Assembly (NCBI GenBank): GCA_020635795.1
Contig: JACJZD010000002.1
Span: 248,001 to 312,000, forward strand
Direction: 5' to 3'
DNA from: Flavobacteriales bacterium
GTDB taxonomy: Bacteria > Bacteroidota > Bacteroidia > Flavobacteriales_E > Vicingaceae
DNA length: 64,000 bases
The notes under the pieces were generated by a model that was not told the origin of the DNA, made no database searches, and saw only the letters and a program-made list of their open reading frames with translations. Positions within the stretch are counted from its first letter, which is position 1, and each line of letters opens with the position of its first letter. The translations under genes were made by a program, and so were the position numbers. Of this stretch, positions 43,830-52,753 are shown piece by piece.

Positions 43830-45619
43830 CTATTTATTTGGATAGTTAATGTCCATGTCGAAGGTTTTTACTAAGGTAATTAAGTGTGGATTTTTCTCGC
43901 TCATTTTAGCAAATTTTTCCATTGGGGTGTAGGCTTTTCTTGCTTTTAAGTCGGCATTAATTTTAACTTCTAAGTTAAGGTTGTAGTTGTTGAGTGCTTT
44001 TCTTAAAAAATCAAGAATATCGGTTTTAGTTTCGTTGATATCGTCTTCTAATGCTTTGTTTTCGACGGTCAACGTAATTTTTTCGCCCACAATTTCTGGT
44101 AAATTTTCAAATGCTGACGCCAAACTTGTTGAGCCTCTTTCTATCAATAATTGTTTGTAAGCAAACCATTTTTTCTGAAAATCTTCAATAGTGAAATGCT
44201 CAGTTGGTCGATTTGTTAATTCATGTATAGCAACCTCTTCTTCTTGCTTGGTTTGATTTACCGATTTATGAATAGAAATGTTTTGAGAAAAACTAACTGA
44301 TGATAAATTTTTTAATGTTATTGTTGGTTTCGGCGGTTCTGGAGTCGACGGTTTTTCAACTTCGTTATTGTAACTGTTTTGGTTTGCTTCGCTTACCAGA
44401 TTTTTTTGTACGGCAATATTGGTTTCCCCAACAGGTTGTTTTTTAATGATTGGAGAAGATGTAGCAACTTGATTTTTTTCCTGTTTATTAAACGGGAGAT
44501 TAATTAAGACTTTTTTTTTTCGTGCTCGTTATTAACTGAACACAACTGCATAAGCATTACTTCAACAAGGAGTCGTTGGTTTTTGCTGCTCTTATAACTT
44601 ACATCAGCTTTCGATGTGGTATCTAAAAACGATACGAACAAAGGTGTAGAGCCTTTTAAAGCCTGTTCTTTGTAGTTGTTTTTGATGTTTTCACCAACCT
44701 CTAATAATTTTAGTGTGGAAGTATCTTGGCAAATCAACAAATTCCTAAAATGCTCTGCCAATCCATTAATAAAGTTGTGACCATCAAAACCTTTTGAAAG
44801 GATATCATTAAAAATCAACAAGCAATCGGCTATTTTATGTTCAAAAATAGCATCGGTTAATTTAAAGTAATAATCGTAATCGAGTATGTTAAGGTTGTCT
44901 ATTACGTTTTGATAAGTAATGTTGTTGCCTGAAAAACTAACTATTTGATCAAAAATTGAAAGTGCATCACGTAAAGCGCCATCTGCTTTTTGGGCAATAA
45001 TGTGTAAAGCGTCTTTTTCTGCAGTAATATTTTCTTTTTCAGCTATATTTAATAAGTGAGAAGCGATGTCTTCAATTTGAATTCGGTTAAAATCAAAAAT
45101 CTGACAACGCGAAAGTATAGTAGGGATGATTTTGTGTTTTTCGGTAGTGGCTAAAATGAAGATAGCATGTTTTGGTGGTTCTTCAAGCGTCTTTAAAAAA
45201 GCATTAAAAGCTTGAGCAGATAACATGTGAACCTCATCAATAATGTACACTTTTTTAGTGCCTATTTGTGGGGCAAAACGAACTTGTTCAATTAAGTTTC
45301 TAATATCATCTACCGAGTTGTTTGACGCCGCATCAAGTTCATAAATATTTAATGAATGTCCTTCGTTAAACGATTTACAAGATTCGCATTCATCACAAGC
45401 TTCAATATGTTCAGTAATGTTAAAACAGTTAATGGTTTTGGCTAAAATTCTAGCACAAGTTGTTTTACCAACACCACGTGGACCGCAAAACAAAAACGCT
45501 TGTGCAAGGTGTTCAGTTTTTATTGCATTTTTTAAAGTTGAGGTAATAGATAGTTGTCCAACAACCGAATCGAAGGTTACTGGGCGATACTTTCTCGCTG
45601 AAACAACAAAATTTTCCAT
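43830..45619 (-). CDS. dnaX: DNA polymerase III subunits gamma/tau (requires -1 frameshift for tau)
   Basis: Frame 0 from ATG 45619 gives 371 residues ending KKKS-stop at 44504. It has Walker A FCGPRGVGKTTCARILAK, the zinc-binding cysteines in NCFNITEHIEACDECESC, DEVHML and the SRC sensor. The -1 frame is open without a stop from 44510 to the stop at 43830 and encodes 226 more residues (Pro/Lys/Asn-rich linker, then a helical C-terminal domain EDFQKKWFAYKQLLIERGS and beyond). A slip at A AAA AAG would give a 596-residue tau, while normal reading gives gamma. Exact -7 element TATATTTG at 45644-45637. Alternatives are transcript slippage on the A run or an assembly homopolymer error. Confidence 0.88.
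44510..44521 (-). other. Slippery run in dnaX (G, ten A, G)
   Basis: Minus strand GAAAAAAAAAAG, read GAA AAA AAA AAG in frame 0, includes the heptamer A AAA AAG used for -1 frameshifting in dnaX of E. coli. The frame-0 stop TAA comes one codon later (TCT TAA). Only a weak stem (CCCGTTT/AAACAGG, 44496-44481) is seen downstream. Confidence 0.75.
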
Positions 45620-45706
45620 TTTCTCTACCTGAACAACAAATATAAGTTTATTAAAATTTTTGTCAGTAAAACTTTCGATTTGTTTTTAACAAGTTTCAAC
45701 AAAAAA

Positions 45707-45737
45707 AAGGCGATTCAATTTTGAATCGCCTTTTTAT
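45707..45737. terminator. Rho-independent terminator after the 45757-47505 gene
   Basis: Perfect 12-base stem AAGGCGATTCAA (45707-45718) / TTGAATCGCCTT (45721-45732), loop TT, with A and T runs on both sides. Confidence 0.85.
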
Positions 45738-45756
45738 ATAATTATTTAGTTAAACG

Positions 45757-47505
45757 TTATTGAACTACAACATTTCTCTTTATAGTGTTGTTACCAGATT
45801 TAATATCTAACACATAATTTCCTTTAGCTAAATTGCTAACTTCAATTACAGTTGTGTTTGAATTAACTTGAACTGTTTTAATTAATTGACCATTTAAACC
45901 ATAAATTGAAACAACGTCAATATTAGCATCAGCTTTAATGTTAATGTTGTTAGTTGTTGGGTTAGGATAAGTCATAATACCTATGTTTGATTCAATATTA
46001 TCAACATTAGTAGCAACTGTTAAATGAACATTAACTTGCGACCATTCTTGAGCAGGGTCGTTAGAGCCTATTTCAACTACTGATAAATAATTTCCTACAG
46101 GTAAACCTAATGTATTAAATGTTAAGTTCATGGTTTGAACTTGCGCTGGAGTTAATGTTCCTGACATTGGAGAAACGGTTAACCATTTTTGAATAGGGTT
46201 TCCTTGTAGGTTACCATAAATAGTTAAGTTAGCATCAACTGTAGCATTGTATTCTGACCATCCTGGACCTGTTGAAATCCAGTTAACATCGTCAGCAACT
46301 CTTGGTCCAGCATCTAAACCTAATGGGTAGGTTCCAGAATCAGCATCACAAACATATCCAATCCAAATGTCTTTTCCATCAATATATAATGGAGAAGGTA
46401 AAGAGATGTTTACTAATTCACCAACTGATGATTGAGTAAAAGGAATATTGTGTAATAATGTTCCTGGTCCAGGAGTAATATAAGAACCTCTCTCGTATAC
46501 CAATAAGGAGTAATTAGATGCTTGGTCATTAAGTTGAACATCAACTGAAGTAATTTCTTGACCTATAGCATCAGCTAAATAGTTAGGTTTGAATTTGTTT
46601 GCAGCTTTCACAGTAACATCAGCAGTAAAACCTCCTAAACCACTAAAGAAACCACTTTGATCGTAAGTAATTTGGCTTAATGTTGGAGTTAATGAAACAT
46701 TGTTTGCATCAAATGGATAAGTAGGGTAAGCTACAAAGTTCATGTTTTGGTCTCCATCGTTTGTAATAGTAAAAGTTTCTGGAGCAGCACCAGATGTAAA
46801 AATATCAGCTGTACTTACATTAATGGTAGGAGGAGTTAATGGTAAAACAAGCTCAGTATAAGTTACATCATCAAAATGATATTTTGGAGTTTGACCAGTA
46901 ATTGCTCCAGCATAAAAGTTGACCCCGCCTAATTGAGCCGCACCTGCACCTCCGCCAGCTTGAGTGGCAAAAGGCCAAGTTACAATGTGGTTTCCATTAA
47001 TGAATAGCGCTGCTGTGTCGTTATCAATATCAACATGGTTTTCAATTAAAAACCAAGCATTGTTTGGGTGAGTAAAGTTTGTAGTTACATTGTTTGCTTT
47101 AATATTACCATTACCATTGTTTCCAAAATAAACTTCGTTTGCCCATTGATTACCAGGAGCTTCGAAATGTTGTAGGTTGTAATAACCTCCAAAACCAGCA
47201 GGAATAAAGTAATAAAACGAAATATTAAATTTTCCACTTGTTTTGTTTCCTAATCTTAAAATGATATCGTCATTAGCGTTGTCAATTAAAACAGAATTTG
47301 AAGGGCTGTTTGATTGCAAGTTGGAAATTTTCGCATCTTCAGCACCACCAGGAGCATTGCTCCAAGTTGTCCAAGGTAAACCTTGTTGAGCTAAAAAAGC
47401 CCCTGAAGTGTAAGTATCGAAACTGTCGGCAAATAAAACAGTTTGAGCTTTAGTGGTTATTGTTAAAGCCACAAAAGCTAAATTAAAAAGTAAGATTTTT
47501 TTCAT
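45757..47505 (-). CDS. Secreted protein with T9SS type A sorting domain
   Basis: 582 residues from ATG 47505 (MKKILLFNLAFVALTITTKA-Q, a clean signal peptide). An open frame continues 31 codons upstream but would cross a -7 element, TACTTTTG, at 47547-47540, so the inner start is preferred. Residues about 25-215 look like a jelly-roll/LamG-type domain (FADSFDTYTSGAF, KFNISFYYFIPAGFGGYYNL, YHFDDVTYTEL). A beta-rich middle region follows, with an abnormal-spindle-like/Ig-like part (KWLTVSPMSGTLTPAQVQTM, VGNYLSVVEIGSNDP). The C-terminal 75 residues are a type A sorting domain: TYPNPTTNNINIKA, VSIYGLNGQLIKTV, GNYVLDIKSGNN. T9SS cargo of unknown role. Confidence 0.88.
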   Translation of the reverse strand: MKKILLFNLAFVALTITTKAQTVLFADSFDTYTSGAFLAQQGLPWTTWSNAPGGAEDAKISNLQSNSPSNSVLIDNANDDIILRLGNKTSGKFNISFYYFIPAGFGGYYNLQHFEAPGNQWANEVYFGNNGNGNIKANNVTTNFTHPNNAWFLIENHVDIDNDTAALFINGNHIVTWPFATQAGGGAGAAQLGGVNFYAGAITGQTPKYHFDDVTYTELVLPLTPPTINVSTADIFTSGAAPETFTITNDGDQNMNFVAYPTYPFDANNVSLTPTLSQITYDQSGFFSGLGGFTADVTVKAANKFKPNYLADAIGQEITSVDVQLNDQASNYSLLVYERGSYITPGPGTLLHNIPFTQSSVGELVNISLPSPLYIDGKDIWIGYVCDADSGTYPLGLDAGPRVADDVNWISTGPGWSEYNATVDANLTIYGNLQGNPIQKWLTVSPMSGTLTPAQVQTMNLTFNTLGLPVGNYLSVVEIGSNDPAQEWSQVNVHLTVATNVDNIESNIGIMTYPNPTTNNINIKADANIDVVSIYGLNGQLIKTVQVNSNTTVIEVSNLAKGNYVLDIKSGNNTIKRNVVVQ

Positions 47506-47598
47506 AGTATATTGTTTTGGTTTATAATGATTTAGGTTGCAAAAGTAAGTCAAATATTTTAGTTGAAAAAATTTATTATTCTTTGTTAAACCAATCAA

Positions 47599-48222
47599 TT
47601 AAATTTTTTTGTTAAAGGTGCAAAATGTGAAATTTTGAACAGTATTAAAAGGTGTTGGATGATTTATGGTTGAACATTTTATTTTTTTGAAAGTTGGTTT
47701 AAAAACTGTTTCTAAATCATTTATTGAATATTGTTTTATTTCAATTCCACTACATTTGGTTGGGGCATTTTCTGAAAATGTTCCAATAATAAGTTGTCCA
47801 TTTATACTCGTATTATTTGTGACAATTTCAAGGTATTTCTTGATATCGGTTTGGTTGGTTAAAAAATGAAATGCGGCTCTATCGTGCCAGACGTCGTATT
47901 GTTCGTTGGGTTTAAATTCTGTAATGTCCGATACAATCCACGTTACCTTTTTTGCTAATTTACCCAATCGGGTTTTTGCTCGGTGTATAGCTGCTTCAGA
48001 AATATCCAATACAGTAATGTTAGAATAACCAAGTTTTAAAAGGTAGTCGACTAAAAAACTATCGCCACCACCCACATCAATTATTTTGGCAGTTAACGGA
48101 GTGTTTAATTCTTGAATAAAATCTAACGACGTTTGAGGTGTGGGTTGATACCAACTTACTTCGGTTAATTGTTTGGTTTGGTAAATATTTTCCCAATGAT
48201 TTTTTCTATTAAAACTAGCCAT
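47599..48222 (-). CDS. Class I SAM-dependent methyltransferase
   Basis: 207 residues. The N-terminus MASFNRKNHWENIYQTKQLT, then EVSWYQPTPQTSLDFI, is typical of small Bacteroidota/Proteobacteria methyltransferases; motif I is KIIDVGGGDSFLVDYLLKLG (about 44-63), motif II VLDISEAAI, and the post-II strand WIVSDITEFKPNEQYDVWHD. Small-molecule or thiol substrates are likely; the specific substrate is unknown. Stand-alone gene, divergent from the padR unit. ATG 48222. Confidence 0.85.
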   Translation of the reverse strand: MASFNRKNHWENIYQTKQLTEVSWYQPTPQTSLDFIQELNTPLTAKIIDVGGGDSFLVDYLLKLGYSNITVLDISEAAIHRAKTRLGKLAKKVTWIVSDITEFKPNEQYDVWHDRAAFHFLTNQTDIKKYLEIVTNNTSINGQLIIGTFSENAPTKCSGIEIKQYSINDLETVFKPTFKKIKCSTINHPTPFNTVQNFTFCTFNKKI

Positions 48223-48305
48223 CGTTAAATTTTTTTGTAAAGTTAAGATTAAGAATTACTTCTTTAATAAAAAATAAATAATTGATAAACAGTAAATTAC
48301 ACTTT

Positions 48306-48358
48306 TATACATAATATTCTTAGGTATTAAAATTATATACATAAGAATATTATGTATA
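48306..48358 (+). promoter_or_regulatory. Nested inverted repeats, likely operator of the padR unit, with a -7-like element
   Basis: 17-base perfect arms TATACATAATATTCTTA (48306-48322) and TAAGAATATTATGTATA (48342-48358). The right half is itself a palindrome, TATACATAA/TTATGTATA (48336-48358, spacer GAATA), with the ACAT...ATGT pattern of PadR-family operators. TATATTTG (48355-48362), an exact TAnnTTTG, overlaps the right end, so a bound regulator would cover the promoter. Confidence 0.65.
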
Positions 48359-48366
48359 TTTGTCCT

Positions 48367-48723
48367 ATGTATTCATCAGAACTTATAAAAGGAACATTAA
48401 AAACTATCGTGCTTAAATTGCTCAAGGAGCAAGGTAAAATGTACGGTTATGAAATTACTCAACGAGTAAAAGAATTAACAAACGACAAAATTCAGATTAC
48501 TGAAGGTGCGCTGTATCCAACTTTGCACTCGCTCGAAAAAAACGGCGAGGTGGAAACAGAATCGGAGTATATGGGTAAGCGTGTAAGGAAATATTACACG
48601 CTTACAAAGCAAGGCCATATTACTGTCGACCTGAAAGTAAATGAATTTGTTGACTTTATGAATACCATGAAGTTTTTGTTAGACGTAGAGCTTAAAATGA
48701 GTAATGTACAAAGTAACCGATGA
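48367..48723 (+). CDS. PadR family transcriptional regulator
   Basis: 118 residues from ATG 48367; an in-frame ATG at 48352 would add five residues but lies inside the palindrome and the -7 element. Winged-helix N-terminal domain: ELIKGTLKTIVLKLLKEQGK, MYGYEITQRVKEL, TEGALYPTLHSLEKNGEVE, RKYYTLTKQGH. A short C-terminal helix (about 95-118) would make the dimer. PadR proteins are usually repressors relieved by a small ligand or partner. Its last 20 bases overlap the downstream membrane protein gene, so the two are translationally coupled. Confidence 0.92.
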   Translation: MYSSELIKGTLKTIVLKLLKEQGKMYGYEITQRVKELTNDKIQITEGALYPTLHSLEKNGEVETESEYMGKRVRKYYTLTKQGHITVDLKVNEFVDFMNTMKFLLDVELKMSNVQSNR

Positions 48724-49900
48724 GCAGATAGATTTTATTCTCGACAACATTAAAGCCAATGGGGTTACTATTGAAGATCTGCAATACAACCTACTTGATC
48801 ACATTTGCTGTATAGTTGAAAACGAGATGGCCGAAGATGAGGACTTTTATAAGTTCTATGGAACCATTATGCCTCGTTTTTTCAAAAATGAATTGAAAGA
48901 AATAGAGCAAGAAACGAATAATTTATTAACGTTTAAAAACTATTACGCCATGAAAAATACATTAAAAATATCAGGAATAATATCATCTATATTAACCATT
49001 TTTGGTGCTGTGTTTAAAGTCATGCACTGGCCAGGAGCAGGTATGCTTATTGTTTTAGGAGGATTATCTTTCAGTTTAATATTTCTCCCACTAATGATAG
49101 TATTAAAGTTTAAAGATGAAGAAAGTAAAATAAGTAAGTGGGTTTTTTCTTTTGGTTTTTTATTAGCGATGGGAGCTGGTACAGGTACAATATTTAAATT
49201 AATGCACTGGCCTTATGCCAACTTCTTAATGCTTTGGAGTGTTACGTTGTTTGTTTTTGCTTACGTTCCGTTGTATTACATTACACAGATTAGAAAAGCA
49301 GAAAAGAAATTTAATGCTACAATAAATGCAGTGTTAATGATGGCTTGTGGAGGAATGTTGTTTGCCATGTTTAATTTACGACCAAGTTCTGCTTTGCAAG
49401 AAAGTGTTAGTGCATCATATACTTTTATGAATAACAATGCTTCCGAATTAGTTAATGAAAATGCAACCTTGATTACTTCAGTAAAGGATAGAGAAGAGGC
49501 AATTCAATTTCATGAAACTTCTAAAAAATTGTTTGAAGACATAGAAGCCATTAAGCTTTTTTTAATTTCAAAAGCAGAAGATGTTAGCTTAGAAGGTGCT
49601 AAAAAAATGACTTTACTAGACATGCAAAGAGCAAACGATGGGAACATTAACAGGAAAAATTTTGACGATGCCAAAGGAGAGCACTCTTTTGAAAGTTTAA
49701 GTAAAGCGATTGAAGGGTATAACAACAAGGTGAAAGCAATGTTTCCTACACAAGCAGATAAACTAATTGCTGTAGATGAGTTGCAGTTAACCAACACGAT
49801 TTTATCAGTATTGTTACACGAATTATCGCAAATACAATTGCAAATTGCCACTACCGAAAACAGCTATTTAAGTGCTGTTTCGGCAAAACAAACGATTTAG
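48704..49900 (+). CDS. Membrane protein with HAAS-like N-terminus and two GldL-like HWP hairpins
   Basis: 398 residues. The N-terminal 75 residues form a soluble helical region (LQYNLLDHICCIVENEMAED, YGTIMPRFFKNELKE) similar in pattern to HAAS-type domains found beside PadR regulators. Then come two membrane hairpins, each with a GldL-like turn: AVFKVMHWPGAG (102-113) and TIFKLMHWPYAN (162-173). Another helix (about 208-224) precedes an extracytoplasmic, helical C-terminal part (about 230-398). The Glu of the GldL second helix is replaced (GLSFSLIF in the first hairpin), so proton-driven rotation as in GldL is unlikely. Overlaps padR by 20 bases. Function unknown. Confidence 0.75.
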   Translation: MYKVTDEQIDFILDNIKANGVTIEDLQYNLLDHICCIVENEMAEDEDFYKFYGTIMPRFFKNELKEIEQETNNLLTFKNYYAMKNTLKISGIISSILTIFGAVFKVMHWPGAGMLIVLGGLSFSLIFLPLMIVLKFKDEESKISKWVFSFGFLLAMGAGTGTIFKLMHWPYANFLMLWSVTLFVFAYVPLYYITQIRKAEKKFNATINAVLMMACGGMLFAMFNLRPSSALQESVSASYTFMNNNASELVNENATLITSVKDREEAIQFHETSKKLFEDIEAIKLFLISKAEDVSLEGAKKMTLLDMQRANDGNINRKNFDDAKGEHSFESLSKAIEGYNNKVKAMFPTQADKLIAVDELQLTNTILSVLLHELSQIQLQIATTENSYLSAVSAKQTI

Positions 49901-49919
49901 TAGTTTAGTTAGTGTGTTT

Positions 49920-49952
49920 AAAGCAAGGCAGCGAAAGTTGTCTTGCTTTTTT
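49920..49952. terminator. Bidirectional terminator between the padR unit and the RES gene
   Basis: Imperfect stem AAAGCAAGGCA (49920-49930) / TGTCTTGCTTT (49939-49949), then T run. It reaches the stop codon of the RES gene on the other strand. Confidence 0.7.
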
Positions 49953-50835
49953 ATAAATCTGTTAAAAATTCGATTTGACTATCATTTTTTTCTGCCCAAA
50001 CCAATTGACCATTTGATAGAATTTTATTCGCCTGATCTGTTAGAATTAAATCATAATGATGTTCATCATGTCTCTGAATAATTTTATACTTGTATGCTTT
50101 CCATGGTGTTAACTTAACAAAATTAGGCTTTAAAACTAAATTAACTCCTAGTATTCTTTTTGATTCAACGCTAGGGTAAATTAATCCAATCGCACTTGGT
50201 ACACTTATTTTTTTTATAGATTTATTAATAGGTTGTTTATTTAAAAATATTTGTGTTATTGCATTTGTTAAATTATAAATTGGAAAGTTTATTGTGTTAT
50301 CTGATTTGGTCTTAAAAATATTTGATAATATATTATCTAATAAAATAGATTCTTCAGAATTATTTTTAAAATGATTACTAAATATTCTTTTATAATCTTC
50401 AGAAATATTAAGAATGTCATTAACACCTACAATACCTAATGGTCCAATTTCACCATTAGTTTTGTATTCCAGAATTGTAATAGATTCCCCAGTTTTTGGC
50501 TTCAATTCAAAAATAGTTGTCATTGGCACCGAAGAACAATAAAGTAAGCTTTGACCAGCAAGGTTGCAACGTCCTTGATTTTTGGCTTTCTTAGGAGGAA
50601 TAGCCCATAAATCTTTTGTGTTATTGAAAAAATTTATGTGATTGCTCTCTTTATCTAGATTTATTCTTGAACGGTAAACAAATTCAGGATTGAAACCGTA
50701 AGTTTTAGTGTTGAAAATATTAGAAAGTTCTTTAGAAAAAATTTCTTTCCAATTTTTGACAGATAGATTTTTTAAGTTATCGTCAATTAAATGATTTTTT
50801 AGGTTATTGAGTATATAATCTTTTGTTTTTATCAT
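49951..50835 (-). CDS. RES-domain protein (orphan)
   Basis: 294 residues. The RES-family motifs are visible: Arg in FVYRSRINLDK (about 50), the GRCNLAGQSLLYCSSVPMTT stretch (about 90-109) with the Ser, and Glu in IFELKPKTGE. RES toxins degrade NAD+ by phosphorolysis and normally sit beside an Xre/COG5642 antitoxin; none is present on either side (UbiD and a terminator). The protein is longer than the usual 150-230 residues, with an N-terminal helical extension (1-48). The gene is visibly richer in A/T than UbiD and DnaJ beside it, which hints at separate origin. Confidence 0.75.
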   Translation of the reverse strand: MIKTKDYILNNLKNHLIDDNLKNLSVKNWKEIFSKELSNIFNTKTYGFNPEFVYRSRINLDKESNHINFFNNTKDLWAIPPKKAKNQGRCNLAGQSLLYCSSVPMTTIFELKPKTGESITILEYKTNGEIGPLGIVGVNDILNISEDYKRIFSNHFKNNSEESILLDNILSNIFKTKSDNTINFPIYNLTNAITQIFLNKQPINKSIKKISVPSAIGLIYPSVESKRILGVNLVLKPNFVKLTPWKAYKYKIIQRHDEHHYDLILTDQANKILSNGQLVWAEKNDSQIEFLTDL

Positions 50836-50849
50836 TACTCAAATAGAGA

Positions 50850-52658
50850 TTATATAACACCATAAAGCGAACCACCTTTTTCGCCAAATTTATCTACTCG
50901 CTTTTCTATTTCGGGGTTTTTTATAAGTGGCGGAGCGTGGTGTGGTTTTATTCGAGCATCAATAATTAGTGGGCCCTTACAACCCCAATGTTTGTGTTGG
51001 GTAAAAGCATTTATGCCATAAATATCGCTAGCAGGGTTGCTTCGTGTAAAGGTTGCCCATAAAAAGTTGTTCAGGGTTTCGCTAATAAAATTGGCATGTT
51101 CGGTAAGTACAATCAATTGTAAACCGTCTAAATTTTGAGTGTTGAGTTTAGCGTTCAAGGCTTCAATTTCTTGCGCTGCATTTTCGTAGGTGGTAAATGG
51201 TTCAAAATTTAACCCTACAACTCCGGGCATTACTAATTTTCCATTTTCAATGGGGCAAGTTGTTATTAAATCTCTTTTTTTATCTCCTACAGCTGCAATT
51301 ACTACTTTAGAACCTTGGTTGATACCTGTTCCGCTATAATCGAGGGTGTCAATGGTCGTTTTAGTTTGAAAATGCAAATCGCGTTGCCAATCCACTCGTT
51401 CTAACAAGTGCGTAAAAAATTCCTGAATATTGTGTGTGTTTAAATTTGGAGCGTCTGGTTTGTTGGCTATTAATACATATTTGGCTAAACTCAATTGCCC
51501 AAAACCCAATATGTGGTTGGCAATGGTTAACAATTCTTGTGGTTGTTTAAGCGTTTGGTAAGGTGTGTAGCGTTCGCTACCAATTGCCAACAACAATGGA
51601 TGTACGCCAGCAGCATCAACCGCATTTACTTCGTGCAACCCTGGTATTTCTTGCGGTATGGCACTTCCGCTAATCTCGTGTATCAATGCACCAAATTGCG
51701 TATCTTCTTGTGGCGGTCGCCCTACCACAGTAAAAGGCCAAATAGCGTCTTTTCTGTGATAAACTTTGTGCACTTTTAATACGGGAAACTCGTGTGTTAA
51801 ACTGTAATAACCCAAGTGGTCGCCAAACGGCCCTTCGGGTTTTGTTTGGTTGGGATAAATTTCTCCAGTTATCACAAAATCAGCATCAGCAGAAAGTACA
51901 TAACCCTCTTTTTCGATGTAACGAAATCTTCGCCCAGCTAACGCTCCAGCAAAAGTAAGTTCCGATAAACCTTCGGGTAATGGCATTACTGCTGCTAATG
52001 TATGAGCTGGTGCTCCGCCAATAAAAATACTCACTTTAAGTGGTTTGCCTAATTCGTTGGCTTTGTTTTGATGCACTCCAATTCCTCTGTGAATTTGATA
52101 ATGCAAACCAATTTCTTTGTTGGTTTCGTAATCGTTTCCGTTTAATTGTACACGGTACATTCCCAGGTTAGAACTGAAAATGGATGTATTGGTAGGGTCT
52201 AACGAAAAAACTTGTGGCAAGGTAATAAATGCTCCACCATCTTTCTCCCAACATTTAATTAAGGGCAGTTTGTCAATGGTAGTTTCCTTAAATAAAATAG
52301 GTCCTGAACTGACTTTTTTTGGAATGGATTTTAACGCCAATAATCCCGTTGATAAATTTTTAATTGGTGATTTGATGGCTTTAACGGGGTCGTTTTTTAA
52401 TTCAACGAGTTGTTGAACTTTATCGAAAGTATTTCTAAAAATAAATTTACTTCGTTCTAGCGTGCCAAACAAGTTGGAAACGGCTTGAAATTCGCAACCC
52501 TTAATGTTTTCAAATAAAATGGCTGGACCATTGTTTTCAAATACACGCAACTGAATGGCAGCCATTTCCAAATTGGGGTCAACTTCTTCTTTGATTCTAA
52601 TCAGATGACCATTTTTTTCAAGGTCTTCAACACAATCTTTGGTGCTTTTGTAAATCAT
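50850..52658 (-). CDS. UbiD family decarboxylase (menaquinone-type)
   Basis: 602 residues, in the size range of the Bacteroidota UbiD-like menaquinone decarboxylases. It has VYRVQLNGNDYETNKEIGLH, the prFMN-binding region YQIHRGIGVHQNKANELGKP, GGAPAHTLAAVMPLPEG, the acidic GPFGDHLGYYSL, PKxDTQFGALIHE-like PQEDTQFGALIHE, and a C-terminal ANFISETLNNFLWATFTRS. It would decarboxylate an aromatic acid in quinone synthesis using prenylated FMN. No UbiX is nearby. ATG 52658 follows a 95-base gap from dnaJ. Confidence 0.9.
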   Translation of the reverse strand: MIYKSTKDCVEDLEKNGHLIRIKEEVDPNLEMAAIQLRVFENNGPAILFENIKGCEFQAVSNLFGTLERSKFIFRNTFDKVQQLVELKNDPVKAIKSPIKNLSTGLLALKSIPKKVSSGPILFKETTIDKLPLIKCWEKDGGAFITLPQVFSLDPTNTSIFSSNLGMYRVQLNGNDYETNKEIGLHYQIHRGIGVHQNKANELGKPLKVSIFIGGAPAHTLAAVMPLPEGLSELTFAGALAGRRFRYIEKEGYVLSADADFVITGEIYPNQTKPEGPFGDHLGYYSLTHEFPVLKVHKVYHRKDAIWPFTVVGRPPQEDTQFGALIHEISGSAIPQEIPGLHEVNAVDAAGVHPLLLAIGSERYTPYQTLKQPQELLTIANHILGFGQLSLAKYVLIANKPDAPNLNTHNIQEFFTHLLERVDWQRDLHFQTKTTIDTLDYSGTGINQGSKVVIAAVGDKKRDLITTCPIENGKLVMPGVVGLNFEPFTTYENAAQEIEALNAKLNTQNLDGLQLIVLTEHANFISETLNNFLWATFTRSNPASDIYGINAFTQHKHWGCKGPLIIDARIKPHHAPPLIKNPEIEKRVDKFGEKGGSLYGVI

Positions 52659-52753
52659 GTGTTAAAGATAGTAATTCTATTTAAGGTGAATAGTTTATAA
52701 GGTTAGAAGTTTAATATAAACCACTCAACTTTTAAACATATCACCTCATAAAC

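Noticed and set aside
43830..44147. 105-residue frame starting TTG (MIERGSTSLA...) as a separate gene
   Set aside because: It is the C-terminal end of dnaX in the -1 frame; the frame is open back to the slip site at 44510.
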